A stretch of DNA of 64,000 nt from NCBI RefSeq assembly GCF_040100845.1, contig NZ_JAZHSH010000001.1:3766501-3830500 (forward strand), in the 5' to 3' direction. A model generated the notes under the pieces. It saw only the letters and a program-made list of their open reading frames with translations. It was not told where the DNA came from and made no database searches. Both the position numbers and the translations under genes were made by a program. The stretch is from Chengkuizengella sp. SCS-71B (GTDB lineage: Bacteria; Bacillota; Bacilli; Paenibacillales; KCTC-33759). Positions 52,382 through 61,066 of the stretch are shown piece after piece (within the stretch, counting starts at the first letter, position 1; each line of letters starts with the position of its first letter).

Positions 52382-52561
52382 CTATAGAAATGATATTGTA
52401 CTGTGTAAGACATTATGATGAGCATAGACCTGTTTACCAATTTTGAATGAATAAACTAATTGAACCATTATTACTGATACCGTAATCAGTACTTTCTCCA
52501 ACAACGTTATTGTTATTCCAACATTATTCTTTTTGAATAATTTATTATAAAGAGTTTTCAC
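52382..52561 (-). CDS. Possible small 59-residue hydrophobic protein
   Basis: GTG 52561 with GAGGTGATC upstream (about 5 nt spacing) to TAG 52384. It begins VKTLYNKLFKKNNVGITITL and then has a hydrophobic run V-L-I-T-V-S-V-I-M-V-Q-L-V, one potential membrane helix. It lies between the terminator of SLH gene 2 and a terminator at 52056-52088, so a separate transcript is plausible. No family recognised. The rest of the gap 51980-52664 shows nothing else. Confidence 0.35.
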   Translation of the reverse strand: MKTLYNKLFKKNNVGITITLLEKVLITVSVIMVQLVYSFKIGKQVYAHHNVLHSTISFL

Positions 52562-52578
52562 TCGATCACCTCATATTG

Positions 52579-52622
52579 AAAAAAATGACCTCGATTCAAT
52601 ACGTTCAAAACCGAAGCCATTT
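52579..52622 (-). terminator. Intrinsic terminator after SLH gene 2
   Basis: Minus-strand arms AAATGGCTTCGGTT (52609-52622) and AATCGAGGTCATTT (52583-52596), 14 bp including G-U pairs, then T-rich end. Confidence 0.82.
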
Positions 52623-52664
52623 ATTAATTCCTGTAATCTAACAAATGTAATCAGATCAGAAACA

Positions 52665-54971
52665 TCAAGGAATAACTATTGGAGTGATTGTTAATTCTGT
52701 TTCTCCTGACTCGTTCCCTACAGAATCAATTAATACAACAGTAGCATTTGGATCAATTGCATTGCTAAAATCAAACTCTACTTCATTTGAATTGACATCT
52801 TTCTTAAGGGTAGTCCCTGAATTTGTCACTTCAACTTCTTTTACATTGTTTTCTAAATTTTTAAATACTAATTTTTTTTCTGTTACATCATAATACACAT
52901 CATTCAAATCAGAATCATTGACATCCATTGGTACTCCATTATTTAAGTCATTTGGTGCTACAGTATCTACATAAATCGTTTTATCTGCTGGCTCTGAAAT
53001 GTTTCCAGCTTCATCAATTGCATATACGTAGTACTCCTCACCAACTTTATCCTTAAATAAATCATCTCTACTATAATCTATAGTATAATTTCCACCTTCT
53101 ATTATATCTAAAGCTATAATATACTGATTTTCTAAACCGAGACTGTCAGTTGGATCATCATCTGAAGATAACAGTAGATCTACTCCATATTCTGAATAAT
53201 CATCGAGCCCAACTGTTGTGGATAATGAAGTTCTATTATTAATAGTAACAGTAACATTATCACCGTTATCATTTAAAATGGGTTGGGCTACTTGGGTATC
53301 TATTGTTATACTTTCATCTGTTTGAATTGTTTTATCCTCCCCGATTTTTACAGAAATATCATATATGCCATCAGCCCAACCTCTTAAATCAATTTCAATC
53401 CATACAGATTGATCAACACTTGATGTTTTTTCTTCACCAGAGTTGTGAGTCAAAATGATTTCTATATCTTGATTTGGATTCCCTCTATATTCCCAATAAG
53501 AGAACGGGAATGAATCCATAACCTCTTTATTAAAAACAAAAACAGTATCTTCAGAATTCACTAATAGATTTGCACTAATGGTATGATCTGCTTTTTCAGA
53601 AATATTATTAGGGTCTTCAACATCGATGGCGTAAACATAATAGACATCTTCTAAACTATAAGAACATTGTTGTTGTCCACCACATTCTTCAAATAAAGGA
53701 GCCTCGCCTGTTATATCAAAGTACATATATGAAAGAGCAATTACTCCTTCTGGAGATACATTGGATTCAATGATGATTGTTCTATTATCATCTTCATCTT
53801 CTAGTCCCTCTAACCCATCCGTAGGGTCTGCATCTGTACTTATCACAAGCTGAACTGTATCATTATCATCATTATTTTTAATTGTTGTTGAACCATATTC
53901 AGGAGATTGTTGCGATTGTTGCTCAAATAAGGAAGAATGATTCAAAAACTTTACGTTATTTCCATTTACATAATCGCTATTTGGATTTAATATTGGTTTT
54001 TCGATTGGATCAGATGGTTCTGGTTCTGGTTCTGGCGTAGTTCGTGAAGGAGAAGTAGTGACTTTAATCTTTTTCACTTCAATTTCAACTACTATAAAAT
54101 CATTTAAATCACCCATTAAGTCATTTACAGATCCTTTTTTAATATAAATATATACTTTACCTTCTGGGAATTTATTTTCTTTAAAAGTGAGCTTCAATTC
54201 ATTCCCATCGATTGAAATCTCACCTTGTTCTTTATCTTTTTCATCAACCGGGTATGCATTACACGTATGGAAGTAGTTTTTAAAATAATCATCATTTACT
54301 TCAATATCTTCACTAAAAATTAGAGTGACACCTGTCATTGTTGCATCTTTATAATCAACAACATGTGGTAGTTCTAAATTAGGTTGGATATCAAGTGCGA
54401 TATATGTTTCATAAGCAGAATCAACTAAGAAATTACGGTCTCCATCGATTTTGTAATCCTCTTGTTCATTGATTAATTTCCACTCTAACGCTTGAGCTAC
54501 ATATTTTTGCGCCCATCCACTTACACTTGGACCCACATAGCCAGATTCATCAATTTCTAAACCTTTGTATTTCGCATACCCTACAACCAATAATTTTGCA
54601 AATTGTTCCTTGGTTACATTATTTTTAGGATCAAATAAACCTTTTCCGATTCCATCAATAATTCCAGCAGCAGTCCCTACTTCGATATAGGGATATGCCC
54701 AGTTCCCTTCGATTTTCACATCCGAATAGGTTCCTGTTTCTGGGGGTTCTGACGGATTAAGTATAAATAATAACGTAATTACTTTCGCCGCTTGCTCACG
54801 TAACATATCATCATCTAAATGAGGTAAACAATCACCATAACCATCAAAAACACCTTTTCCTCTCAACACATCAAATTTCTCTTCTACTGTTAACTCATCC
54901 ACTGCTGAAATATAAGATACCATTGAAAAAAACATGGCAAATGTCAGTAATATTGATATGATTTTTTTCAT
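52665..54971 (-). CDS. SLH-domain exoprotein with Ig/cadherin-like repeats
   Basis: 768 residues with a signal peptide (IISILLTFAMFFSMVSYISA). Here the S-layer homology modules are N-terminal (about 28-200), the reverse of SLH gene 1, although the module sequence is clearly related (VEEKFDVLRGKGVFDGYGD versus EKFEVLKALDIFSGYSDGLP). A Big_5-like beta domain with TGVTLIFSEDIEVNDDYFKN (about 210-305), a Pro/Glu linker (PEPEPEPSDP), then several beta-sandwich modules with acidic DDDPTDSLGLE-type calcium-like loops follow. Likely a cell-surface structural protein. AGGAGGAG precedes ATG 54971. Confidence 0.85.
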   Translation of the reverse strand: MKKIISILLTFAMFFSMVSYISAVDELTVEEKFDVLRGKGVFDGYGDCLPHLDDDMLREQAAKVITLLFILNPSEPPETGTYSDVKIEGNWAYPYIEVGTAAGIIDGIGKGLFDPKNNVTKEQFAKLLVVGYAKYKGLEIDESGYVGPSVSGWAQKYVAQALEWKLINEQEDYKIDGDRNFLVDSAYETYIALDIQPNLELPHVVDYKDATMTGVTLIFSEDIEVNDDYFKNYFHTCNAYPVDEKDKEQGEISIDGNELKLTFKENKFPEGKVYIYIKKGSVNDLMGDLNDFIVVEIEVKKIKVTTSPSRTTPEPEPEPSDPIEKPILNPNSDYVNGNNVKFLNHSSLFEQQSQQSPEYGSTTIKNNDDNDTVQLVISTDADPTDGLEGLEDEDDNRTIIIESNVSPEGVIALSYMYFDITGEAPLFEECGGQQQCSYSLEDVYYVYAIDVEDPNNISEKADHTISANLLVNSEDTVFVFNKEVMDSFPFSYWEYRGNPNQDIEIILTHNSGEEKTSSVDQSVWIEIDLRGWADGIYDISVKIGEDKTIQTDESITIDTQVAQPILNDNGDNVTVTINNRTSLSTTVGLDDYSEYGVDLLLSSDDDPTDSLGLENQYIIALDIIEGGNYTIDYSRDDLFKDKVGEEYYVYAIDEAGNISEPADKTIYVDTVAPNDLNNGVPMDVNDSDLNDVYYDVTEKKLVFKNLENNVKEVEVTNSGTTLKKDVNSNEVEFDFSNAIDPNATVVLIDSVGNESGETELTITPIVIP

Positions 54972-55115
54972 TTTTTATTCTCCTCCTAATTCTTGTTCAA
55001 TCCACAATATGATTTGATATGACTTCTGCTCTGCGTTTTTGATATTCGACTAAATCCCCCCTCCTTTTTTTCCAAACCAACTATTTCTGAAGATAAGATA
55101 AATACACCCCGTAGA

Positions 55116-55239
55116 ATTGAAAAATATAGATTTCTGCTTCACCCAATTAGTGCGAATTTAACTACGCTTTAGTTCGAAATTGGCGAACATTACAATTATA
55201 AATGGCACTTCTCGCAAAAAACTCTCAAAAGTCTGGTTT
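55116..55239 (-). promoter_or_regulatory. Regulatory block upstream of SLH gene 2 (shared with SLH gene 1)
   Basis: 124-nt counterpart of 51861-51979. Identical 31-nt upstream segment (55209-55239), TATAAT (55195-55200), then a leader in which TTCGCCAAT pairs with ATTGG(G)TGAA and CGAA with TTCG. Distance to the start codon (about 145 nt) matches the other copy. Compensatory changes between copies support an RNA structure. Confidence 0.6.
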
Positions 55240-55540
55240 GATAATTGGAAAATTACTGCTATTATTCATGAAGTAATGGAGGAGTTTAATATCTATTTAA
55301 CAAATGAGGAGGATCAACATTAACTGCGAGAAGTGATTCGGTTATAATGGATAGCAAATAGAAGTAAACACTCTAGTAAAGTGAGCTTGAATTTAGTCGT
55401 TTTTATAGCTGTTTTACTATGCATAACAAAAAACTGTCCTATTCATCATTGGACAGAATATAGTGTATTTATTCTTTTTATAGAGAGGTTCTTCAAAATG
55501 CGGTTCTATCTATGTAGTTGTGTAATTCCAGGTGTATCTG
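55240..55540. other. Gap with coding-like remnant, no gene called
   Basis: 301 nt between the SLH block and the thioredoxin gene. A plus-strand frame running out of the SLH block ends ITAIIHEVMEEFNIYLTNEE and then D-Q-H-stop at 55324. It could be the tail of a lost gene. The plus-strand frame 55381-55632 starts without a ribosome binding site and overlaps the thioredoxin gene, so it is not called. Confidence 0.3.
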
Positions 55541-56080
55541 TTAATCAATCAACCCTTTTAATTTTTTTTCTAATACTTCAGGTTCAACTGACCCAAGCAC
55601 TTTATCTACAATCATCCCATCCTTATCAATAAAATACGTAGTTGGAATGGCTTGTACAATATATGCATCAGAAACCTCTGCATCTTCATCCATCAATACA
55701 GGAAATTGGAATCCATATGTTTCTGCAAATTTTTTGGCACTTTTTAATGAGTCCTCTGCGGTAATATTTATTGCAACAATTTCTATGTCTGGTTGATACT
55801 TGTCGTACAATTTCACAAGCTCAGGTGCTTCTAATTTACAAGGACCACACCATGATGCCCAAAAATTAATAATCATTGGTTTATCCAAATCATTGTCAAA
55901 TTTGTAAATCTCATTATTTTGTAGCGTTTTTAAAGTAAATGTTGGGGCCTCTCCTCCAATTTCTGCAAACATTTTATTTCTTAATGCTACACTTCGAGCC
56001 TCCTCTTCTCCATTAAAAACAAGTATGCCTATGATGGCCACGCTTAGTAAGAGTGCGCTAATGATCCATTTCCTCATCAA
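55541..56080 (-). CDS. TlpA/ResA-like thiol-disulfide oxidoreductase
   Basis: 179-residue membrane-anchored thioredoxin facing outside. N-terminal helix (WIISALLLSVAIIGILVF), then a thioredoxin fold with W-C-G-P-C in NFWASWCGPCKLE (about residue 76) and the cis-Pro in A-I-P-T-T-Y-F near residue 147. Extra insertion typical of TlpA/ResA proteins. Probably keeps extracytoplasmic cysteines reduced, for example for cytochrome c maturation. The start is TTG 56080 or the adjacent ATG 56077, with AAGGAG upstream. Confidence 0.9.
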   Translation of the reverse strand: MMRKWIISALLLSVAIIGILVFNGEEEARSVALRNKMFAEIGGEAPTFTLKTLQNNEIYKFDNDLDKPMIINFWASWCGPCKLEAPELVKLYDKYQPDIEIVAINITAEDSLKSAKKFAETYGFQFPVLMDEDAEVSDAYIVQAIPTTYFIDKDGMIVDKVLGSVEPEVLEKKLKGLID

Positions 56081-56216
56081 TGTTCATTTCTCCTTTAGTT
56101 ATACGCATATTTTTATATTCCAAACCCTATATAATGTATTTTTTCCATCATTTGTCCATTTTATTAATATTTTATATAAGCTATGATAGTTTATATAACA
56201 CCAAGGAGATGACATC

Positions 56217-57083
56217 ATGAGGAAAAAAATGACATCATTACTATTGGGGCTTATTTTAAGCGCTTCCATGGCAAGTAACTCTTTTGCTGCAGCATATACA
56301 GTAAATTCAGATGATGTTTTGTGGAAAATAGCAGATCGTTATTCACTTACGGTATCTGAACTAAAATCATTAAATAACCTCTCCTCGGATGAAATTTTTC
56401 CTGGGCAATCGTTGATAGTTTCAAAAGATAACAATCAGTATACAGTAAAAGCGAATGATACGATGTGGATTATCTCACAAAGACTAGGAATTAAGACACA
56501 AATTTTAATAGATGCCAATCCTCAAATTTCAAATCCTAACAGTTTAATCATCGGGCAAACGATTTATATTCCAAGTTCAAGCTCAAATTCCAACTCAAAT
56601 TCAAACAATCAGGTCGAATCTGGAAAAAAAAGCATTTTTGCAGATGGTATGTTTCCCCTAAAAGCAGGTACATATGAAAGTTATGTAAATAGTTATGGTG
56701 ATGGGAGAAACTATAATCCTAGTGGAACCGGAACTCGCAGTCATGAAGGGATAGATATTATGGCGAATAAGGGGACAGCAATCTATAGTGCATTAAATGG
56801 AAAGGTAGTTAAATATGGATGGAGCCAATATGGTGGCTGGATGCTGGCTATTCAAGTAGATGATTCTACTATATTCTATTATGCTCACATGTCCGGTTAT
56901 GCTAATGGTATGGGAATAGGTGCCGAAGTGAAAAGAGGACAAATCATTGGTTATGTTGGAAGTACAGGTTACGGTCCTAAAGGGACATCAGGAAAATTTG
57001 AAAACCACCTACATTTTGGTATATATACACTGCCAAACTGGAGTTCAATAGATCCTTATCCATATCTTAAAAATTGGGAATAA
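56217..57083 (+). CDS. Secreted LysM-M23 peptidoglycan endopeptidase
   Basis: 288 residues: signal peptide (LLLGLILSASMASNSFA), two LysM domains (about 26-69 and 74-118) for peptidoglycan binding, a Ser/Asn-rich linker, and an M23 (LytM-type) metallopeptidase domain with Zn ligands H176 and D180 in SHEGID and H266 in HLHFG, with H264 the general base. Cuts cell-wall peptide bridges. AAGGAGATG precedes ATG 56217. Confidence 0.94.
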   Translation: MRKKMTSLLLGLILSASMASNSFAAAYTVNSDDVLWKIADRYSLTVSELKSLNNLSSDEIFPGQSLIVSKDNNQYTVKANDTMWIISQRLGIKTQILIDANPQISNPNSLIIGQTIYIPSSSSNSNSNSNNQVESGKKSIFADGMFPLKAGTYESYVNSYGDGRNYNPSGTGTRSHEGIDIMANKGTAIYSALNGKVVKYGWSQYGGWMLAIQVDDSTIFYYAHMSGYANGMGIGAEVKRGQIIGYVGSTGYGPKGTSGKFENHLHFGIYTLPNWSSIDPYPYLKNWE

Positions 57084-57087
57084 TCAC

Positions 57088-57119
57088 AAAAACCCTCGTT
57101 GGACTCAAAACAAGGGTTT
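57088..57119. terminator. Bidirectional terminator between M23 gene and lysA
   Basis: Arms AAACCCT..GTT and AAC.AAGGGTTT between the convergent genes, with a T5 run on the minus strand (after the lysA stop). Confidence 0.8.
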
Positions 57120-57127
57120 CATCATGT

Positions 57128-58435
57128 TCAAGTAAGATCAAGATCATTTTGTATCAGTTGTTCTAACGTCTCTCTTTTTACAACTTGTACTGATCTACCA
57201 TCTTTCACAAAAACCATAGCGGGTCTAGGAATACGATTATAATTGTTCGCCATCGCATACCCATAAGCCCCTGTGCAAGGCACTGCTAAAATTTCTCCAT
57301 TTTTCACTTTTGGCAGTTTAATGTCATGAATTAACATATCCCCACTTTCACAACACTTTCCTGCAATCGACACTACTTCAATTGGTTCATCATCCATTCT
57401 GTTCGCAATGAATGCATTATACTTTCCCTGATACAAAGCTGGTCTAAGGTTATCTGTCATTCCACCATCAACAGCTACATATTTCTTGATCCCTGGAATT
57501 TCTTTTTCTGATCCTATGGTATAAAGCGTAGTTCCTGCTTCTCCTACGATACTTCTGCCAGGTTCAATCCAAATCTCAGGAAGAGTATCCATTTGGCGAT
57601 CATTACATTCCCGCTTCACAACCTCCACAATACTATCAATATATTCTTCTACCCTTAAAGGATTATCCTCTTCTGTGTAGCGTATTCCAAATCCTCCGCC
57701 TAAATTAATCACTTGCGTATCCATACCAAATTGATGTTTTGTTTTATCCATTAAATCAAAAAACCTTTGCAGAGTAACAAGGTACCCCTCTTTTTCAAAA
57801 ATCTGTGAACCTAAATGACAGTGAAACCCTAAGAAATGAAGGTTTTCTCTCTCATCTAACAAGTTAATTGCATCTAAAGCCTGACCACTGATCATATCAA
57901 AGCCAAACTTCGAATCCTGTTGACCAGTTTGTATATATTGATGTGTGTGTGCCTTTACCCCTGGTGAAATTCGAAGTAAAATAGAAACAATTTGATTATG
58001 TTTTTTAGCTAAGCTATTCAATAAATCTAATTCATAGAAATTATCAACGACATAACAGCCTATTTTTGCTTGAAGTGCCATTGTAATTTCTTCTGGCGTT
58101 TTATTATTTCCGTGAAAATGTATGTGGGAAGCTGGAATACCAGATCTCAACGCCGTGTATAATTCTCCAGCCGAGACAACATCTATACTTAAACCCTCTT
58201 CTTTTATAACTTGGCAAATGGCTATGTTACAAAAAGCTTTACTTGCGTAAGCTATATTAAAATTCACATTATGTTTTTTGAAAGCGTTGATGAATGAACG
58301 AATATTGTCTCTAATCAATTTTTCATCATATACGTACAAAGGTGTTCCATACTGTGTTGCCAGATCAATTGCGTTACACCCTCCAATTTCCAACTGTCCC
58401 TGCTCGTTACTTTTGCTCGTTCCACTTAATACCAT
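57128..58435 (-). CDS. lysA: Diaminopimelate decarboxylase
   Basis: 435-residue PLP enzyme converting meso-diaminopimelate to L-lysine. PLP lysine in NIAYASKAFCN (about residue 66), GGGFGIRYTEEDNP near residue 240, E-P-G-R-S near residue 288 and the C-terminal CESGDML segment are all present. It begins after GAGGGAGAGG. No lysine riboswitch or T-box is recognisable in the 228-nt gap upstream. In a genome with a Lys-type wall, L-lysine from this enzyme would feed peptidoglycan as well as protein. Confidence 0.95.
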   Translation of the reverse strand: MVLSGTSKSNEQGQLEIGGCNAIDLATQYGTPLYVYDEKLIRDNIRSFINAFKKHNVNFNIAYASKAFCNIAICQVIKEEGLSIDVVSAGELYTALRSGIPASHIHFHGNNKTPEEITMALQAKIGCYVVDNFYELDLLNSLAKKHNQIVSILLRISPGVKAHTHQYIQTGQQDSKFGFDMISGQALDAINLLDERENLHFLGFHCHLGSQIFEKEGYLVTLQRFFDLMDKTKHQFGMDTQVINLGGGFGIRYTEEDNPLRVEEYIDSIVEVVKRECNDRQMDTLPEIWIEPGRSIVGEAGTTLYTIGSEKEIPGIKKYVAVDGGMTDNLRPALYQGKYNAFIANRMDDEPIEVVSIAGKCCESGDMLIHDIKLPKVKNGEILAVPCTGAYGYAMANNYNRIPRPAMVFVKDGRSVQVVKRETLEQLIQNDLDLT

Positions 58436-58663
58436 CTTTTCCTCTCCCTCATTATACAGATTATTAAAACTCTTTTATTTGTATTTTTATACTTATTTTT
58501 GTTATATAATATACTTAATAATTTAATTCATTCAAATGTAAGGTTTAATGAAAAATTTGTATTTTAGTACATAGGAAGATAAAATATGAATTTGATATTT
58601 TACGAATTTTAAATAAAACACCTGAGTTTTTTCCTTAAATTTTTAATAAGGTGGAATAAAAAT

Positions 58664-59452
58664 ATGTTACAAGTTGATGTAAACTCATTTGTAGTCACTA
58701 GATATTTTGCAAAGATCACATGTGAACCAGCGTGGAAATGGATAAAACGCGATGTACCTCTTCCCCACTATGACCTTTTTTATGTCTGGGATGGTCAGGG
58801 TGAAGTCATTGTGAACGATCAAGCTTTCCAAGTTTCTAGAGGCTCATGTTTCTTGTTTCAACCAGGAGATTTTACAAGTGCAACACATGATCCGCAAAAC
58901 CCATTAACCATCACTTATATTCACTTTTCATTGAAAGAACAACCTGAACAAATACCAATTAGATATCGAGTCATAAAAAACAAAATGGATTTTCAAACGA
59001 TCTTAACCTCTTACGTACGACTAATGTTGAATGAACAGAATTATTCAATTGAAGAAGCACAGCTCATTTTAAAACAGTTGATGATCCATCTATTGCGATC
59101 TGATCAAGATTCAGGAAATGAATCTCAACAAAAACAACATCATTTAAAAGAATCTATTTTTGAAGTAGCCAATTATATTCATGAGCATCCTAGCGAGTGG
59201 TTTTCATTAGAGGAACTTGCAAATAGAGCTCAAATCTCTCCAAGATATTTTTCCTTAAAATTTAAAGAGTTAATTGGAAAATCAGTTCGAGAATACATGA
59301 TTGAATCAAGAATTGAACGGGCGCAATATTTACTCTATTACACAGGAATGAATGTAACGGAAGTAGCCAATGCACTTGGCTATGAGGATATTTATTTTTT
59401 TAGTAAACAGTTCAAGAAATATAAAGGGTATAATCCTTCGACACTAAAGTAG
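58664..59452 (+). CDS. AraC-family transcriptional regulator
   Basis: 262 residues. N-terminal cupin-type sensing domain (PHYDLFYVWDGQGEVIVND, FLFQPGDF), C-terminal double helix-turn-helix (about 160-262) with LEELANRAQISPRYFSLKFK and YLLYYTGMNVTEVANALGYE then FSKQFKKYKGYNPS. The ligand is probably a sugar or related compound. AAGGTGG precedes ATG 58664. It is 136 nt upstream of the symporter in the same direction; the GH1 gene nearby is another possible target. Confidence 0.9.
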   Translation: MLQVDVNSFVVTRYFAKITCEPAWKWIKRDVPLPHYDLFYVWDGQGEVIVNDQAFQVSRGSCFLFQPGDFTSATHDPQNPLTITYIHFSLKEQPEQIPIRYRVIKNKMDFQTILTSYVRLMLNEQNYSIEEAQLILKQLMIHLLRSDQDSGNESQQKQHHLKESIFEVANYIHEHPSEWFSLEELANRAQISPRYFSLKFKELIGKSVREYMIESRIERAQYLLYYTGMNVTEVANALGYEDIYFFSKQFKKYKGYNPSTLK

Positions 59453-59588
59453 ATGGATATATCTCTACTCCTAATTTGGACTTTCCATCATATGAAGCGT
59501 TTTTCTAATTCTAAATCATCCATACCTCTAATAACTATTAAATAAGAAATTTTAATACAAGCTTTTTTAAGAGGAGGTAAAAGGAATC

Positions 59589-60947
59589 ATGGAAAATGTA
59601 ATTAGTGAAATTTCAAATTTTGTTTGGGGACCACCACTTCTTGTATTACTTGTTGGAACTGGAATATATTTAACCATTCGTCTAGGGCTTTTACAACTAC
59701 GATTATTGCCGTACTCTTTAAAACTTGCTTTTACTAGAAACCAAGATAAGAAATCTGAAGGAGATATCTCTCACTTTCAAGCACTTATGACTGCACTTGC
59801 TGCAACGGTTGGGACAGGAAATATTGTCGGAGTAGCTACTGCAGTGATGTTAGGTGGTCCAGGTGCTGTATTTTGGATGTGGATGACCGCATTATTTGGA
59901 ATGGCAACAAAATATGCAGAAGCGATTTTAGCGGTAAAATATCGTGTAAAGAATGCAGATGGAGAAATGTCAGGTGGCCCTATGTATTATCTTGAGAAAG
60001 GTTTAAAACAAAAGTGGCTTGCCATTCTTTTTGCACTATTTGGAGCAGTTGCTGCTTTTGGGATTGGGAATATGGTTCAATCTAATTCAGTTGCTGGTGC
60101 ACTAGAGTCTACTTTTTCTATTCCACCTCTTGCCACAGGACCTATATTAGCCGTGTTAACTGGTTTAGTCATTATTGGAGGAATTAAAATCATAGGAAGA
60201 GTTACAGCCTTCTTCGTTCCAATTATGGCACTATTTTATGTCGGTGCTGGTTTAATCATCCTTATTTTAAATGCTGAATTAGTTCCAAATGCAATTGCTC
60301 TTATTTTCACAGATGCCTTTACGGGGCAAGCAGTTGCAGGGGGCGCACTTGGTGCTGTCATTCGCTGGGGAGTTGCTCGAGGTGTATTTTCCAATGAAGC
60401 TGGTTTAGGTTCGGCTCCTATTGCTGCAGCCGCAGCGAAAACAGACTATCCAGGTCGTCAAGCCCTTGTTTCAATGACACAAGTATTTATCGATACAATT
60501 ATCATTTGTTCAATAACAGGAATTGCCCTTGTCATGGGGGACTTATACAAAGGGGATTTAGAGGGATCTGAGTTAACTACAAACACATTTGAATTATTCT
60601 TAGGTTCATCAGGATCTACTATTGTTGCCATCGGTCTAGTATTCTTTGCTTTTTCTACGATTATAGGTTGGTCTTATTACGGAGAGAAGTGTTTTACATA
60701 CTTGATTAAGCATCCTGCTATGAAGTATTTATATCGTACATTGTTTGTCGTATCAGCTTTTTTTGGTGCTGTGTTGACTTTAGAAACCGTTTGGGGCATT
60801 GCAGATATAATGAATGGATTGATGGCGATACCGAACTTAATTGGATTGCTTGGATTATCAGGTGTAGTCGTTTATGAAACGAAAAAATTCTTAGAAGTAT
60901 TAAAAGAGGAAAAGGAGAAAAAAATAAGTAATCAAGCAAAATCATAA
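59589..60947 (+). CDS. Sodium:alanine/glycine symporter (AGCS family)
   Basis: 452-residue integral membrane protein that imports alanine or glycine with Na+. Signature stretch GTGNIVGVATA near residue 78 and EAILAVKYR-x(n)-GGPMYYLEKG near 118-140, with about ten membrane helices. AlsT-type of Bacillus. GAGGAGG precedes ATG 59589. A strong terminator follows. Confidence 0.94.
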   Translation: MENVISEISNFVWGPPLLVLLVGTGIYLTIRLGLLQLRLLPYSLKLAFTRNQDKKSEGDISHFQALMTALAATVGTGNIVGVATAVMLGGPGAVFWMWMTALFGMATKYAEAILAVKYRVKNADGEMSGGPMYYLEKGLKQKWLAILFALFGAVAAFGIGNMVQSNSVAGALESTFSIPPLATGPILAVLTGLVIIGGIKIIGRVTAFFVPIMALFYVGAGLIILILNAELVPNAIALIFTDAFTGQAVAGGALGAVIRWGVARGVFSNEAGLGSAPIAAAAAKTDYPGRQALVSMTQVFIDTIIICSITGIALVMGDLYKGDLEGSELTTNTFELFLGSSGSTIVAIGLVFFAFSTIIGWSYYGEKCFTYLIKHPAMKYLYRTLFVVSAFFGAVLTLETVWGIADIMNGLMAIPNLIGLLGLSGVVVYETKKFLEVLKEEKEKKISNQAKS

Positions 60948-60977
60948 TTTATTAATGTTATACAATTCTAGCAAAGT

Positions 60978-61011
60978 CGATCGTACGTCTACGGTCGGTT
61001 TTGTTTTTTTA
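60978..61011 (+). terminator. Intrinsic terminator after the symporter
   Basis: Stem CGATCGT (60978-60984)/ACGGTCG (60991-60997), then TTTTGTTTTTTT. Confidence 0.85.
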
Positions 61012-61066
61012 GAATAAACTATTTTAAAAAGACACCCTTATTGAAAGAGTGCCTTCATTGCTGTAT

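Noticed and set aside
58436-58663. Lysine riboswitch (L box) before lysA
   Set aside because: The gap is only 228 nt and shows neither the conserved L-box motifs nor a terminator hairpin.
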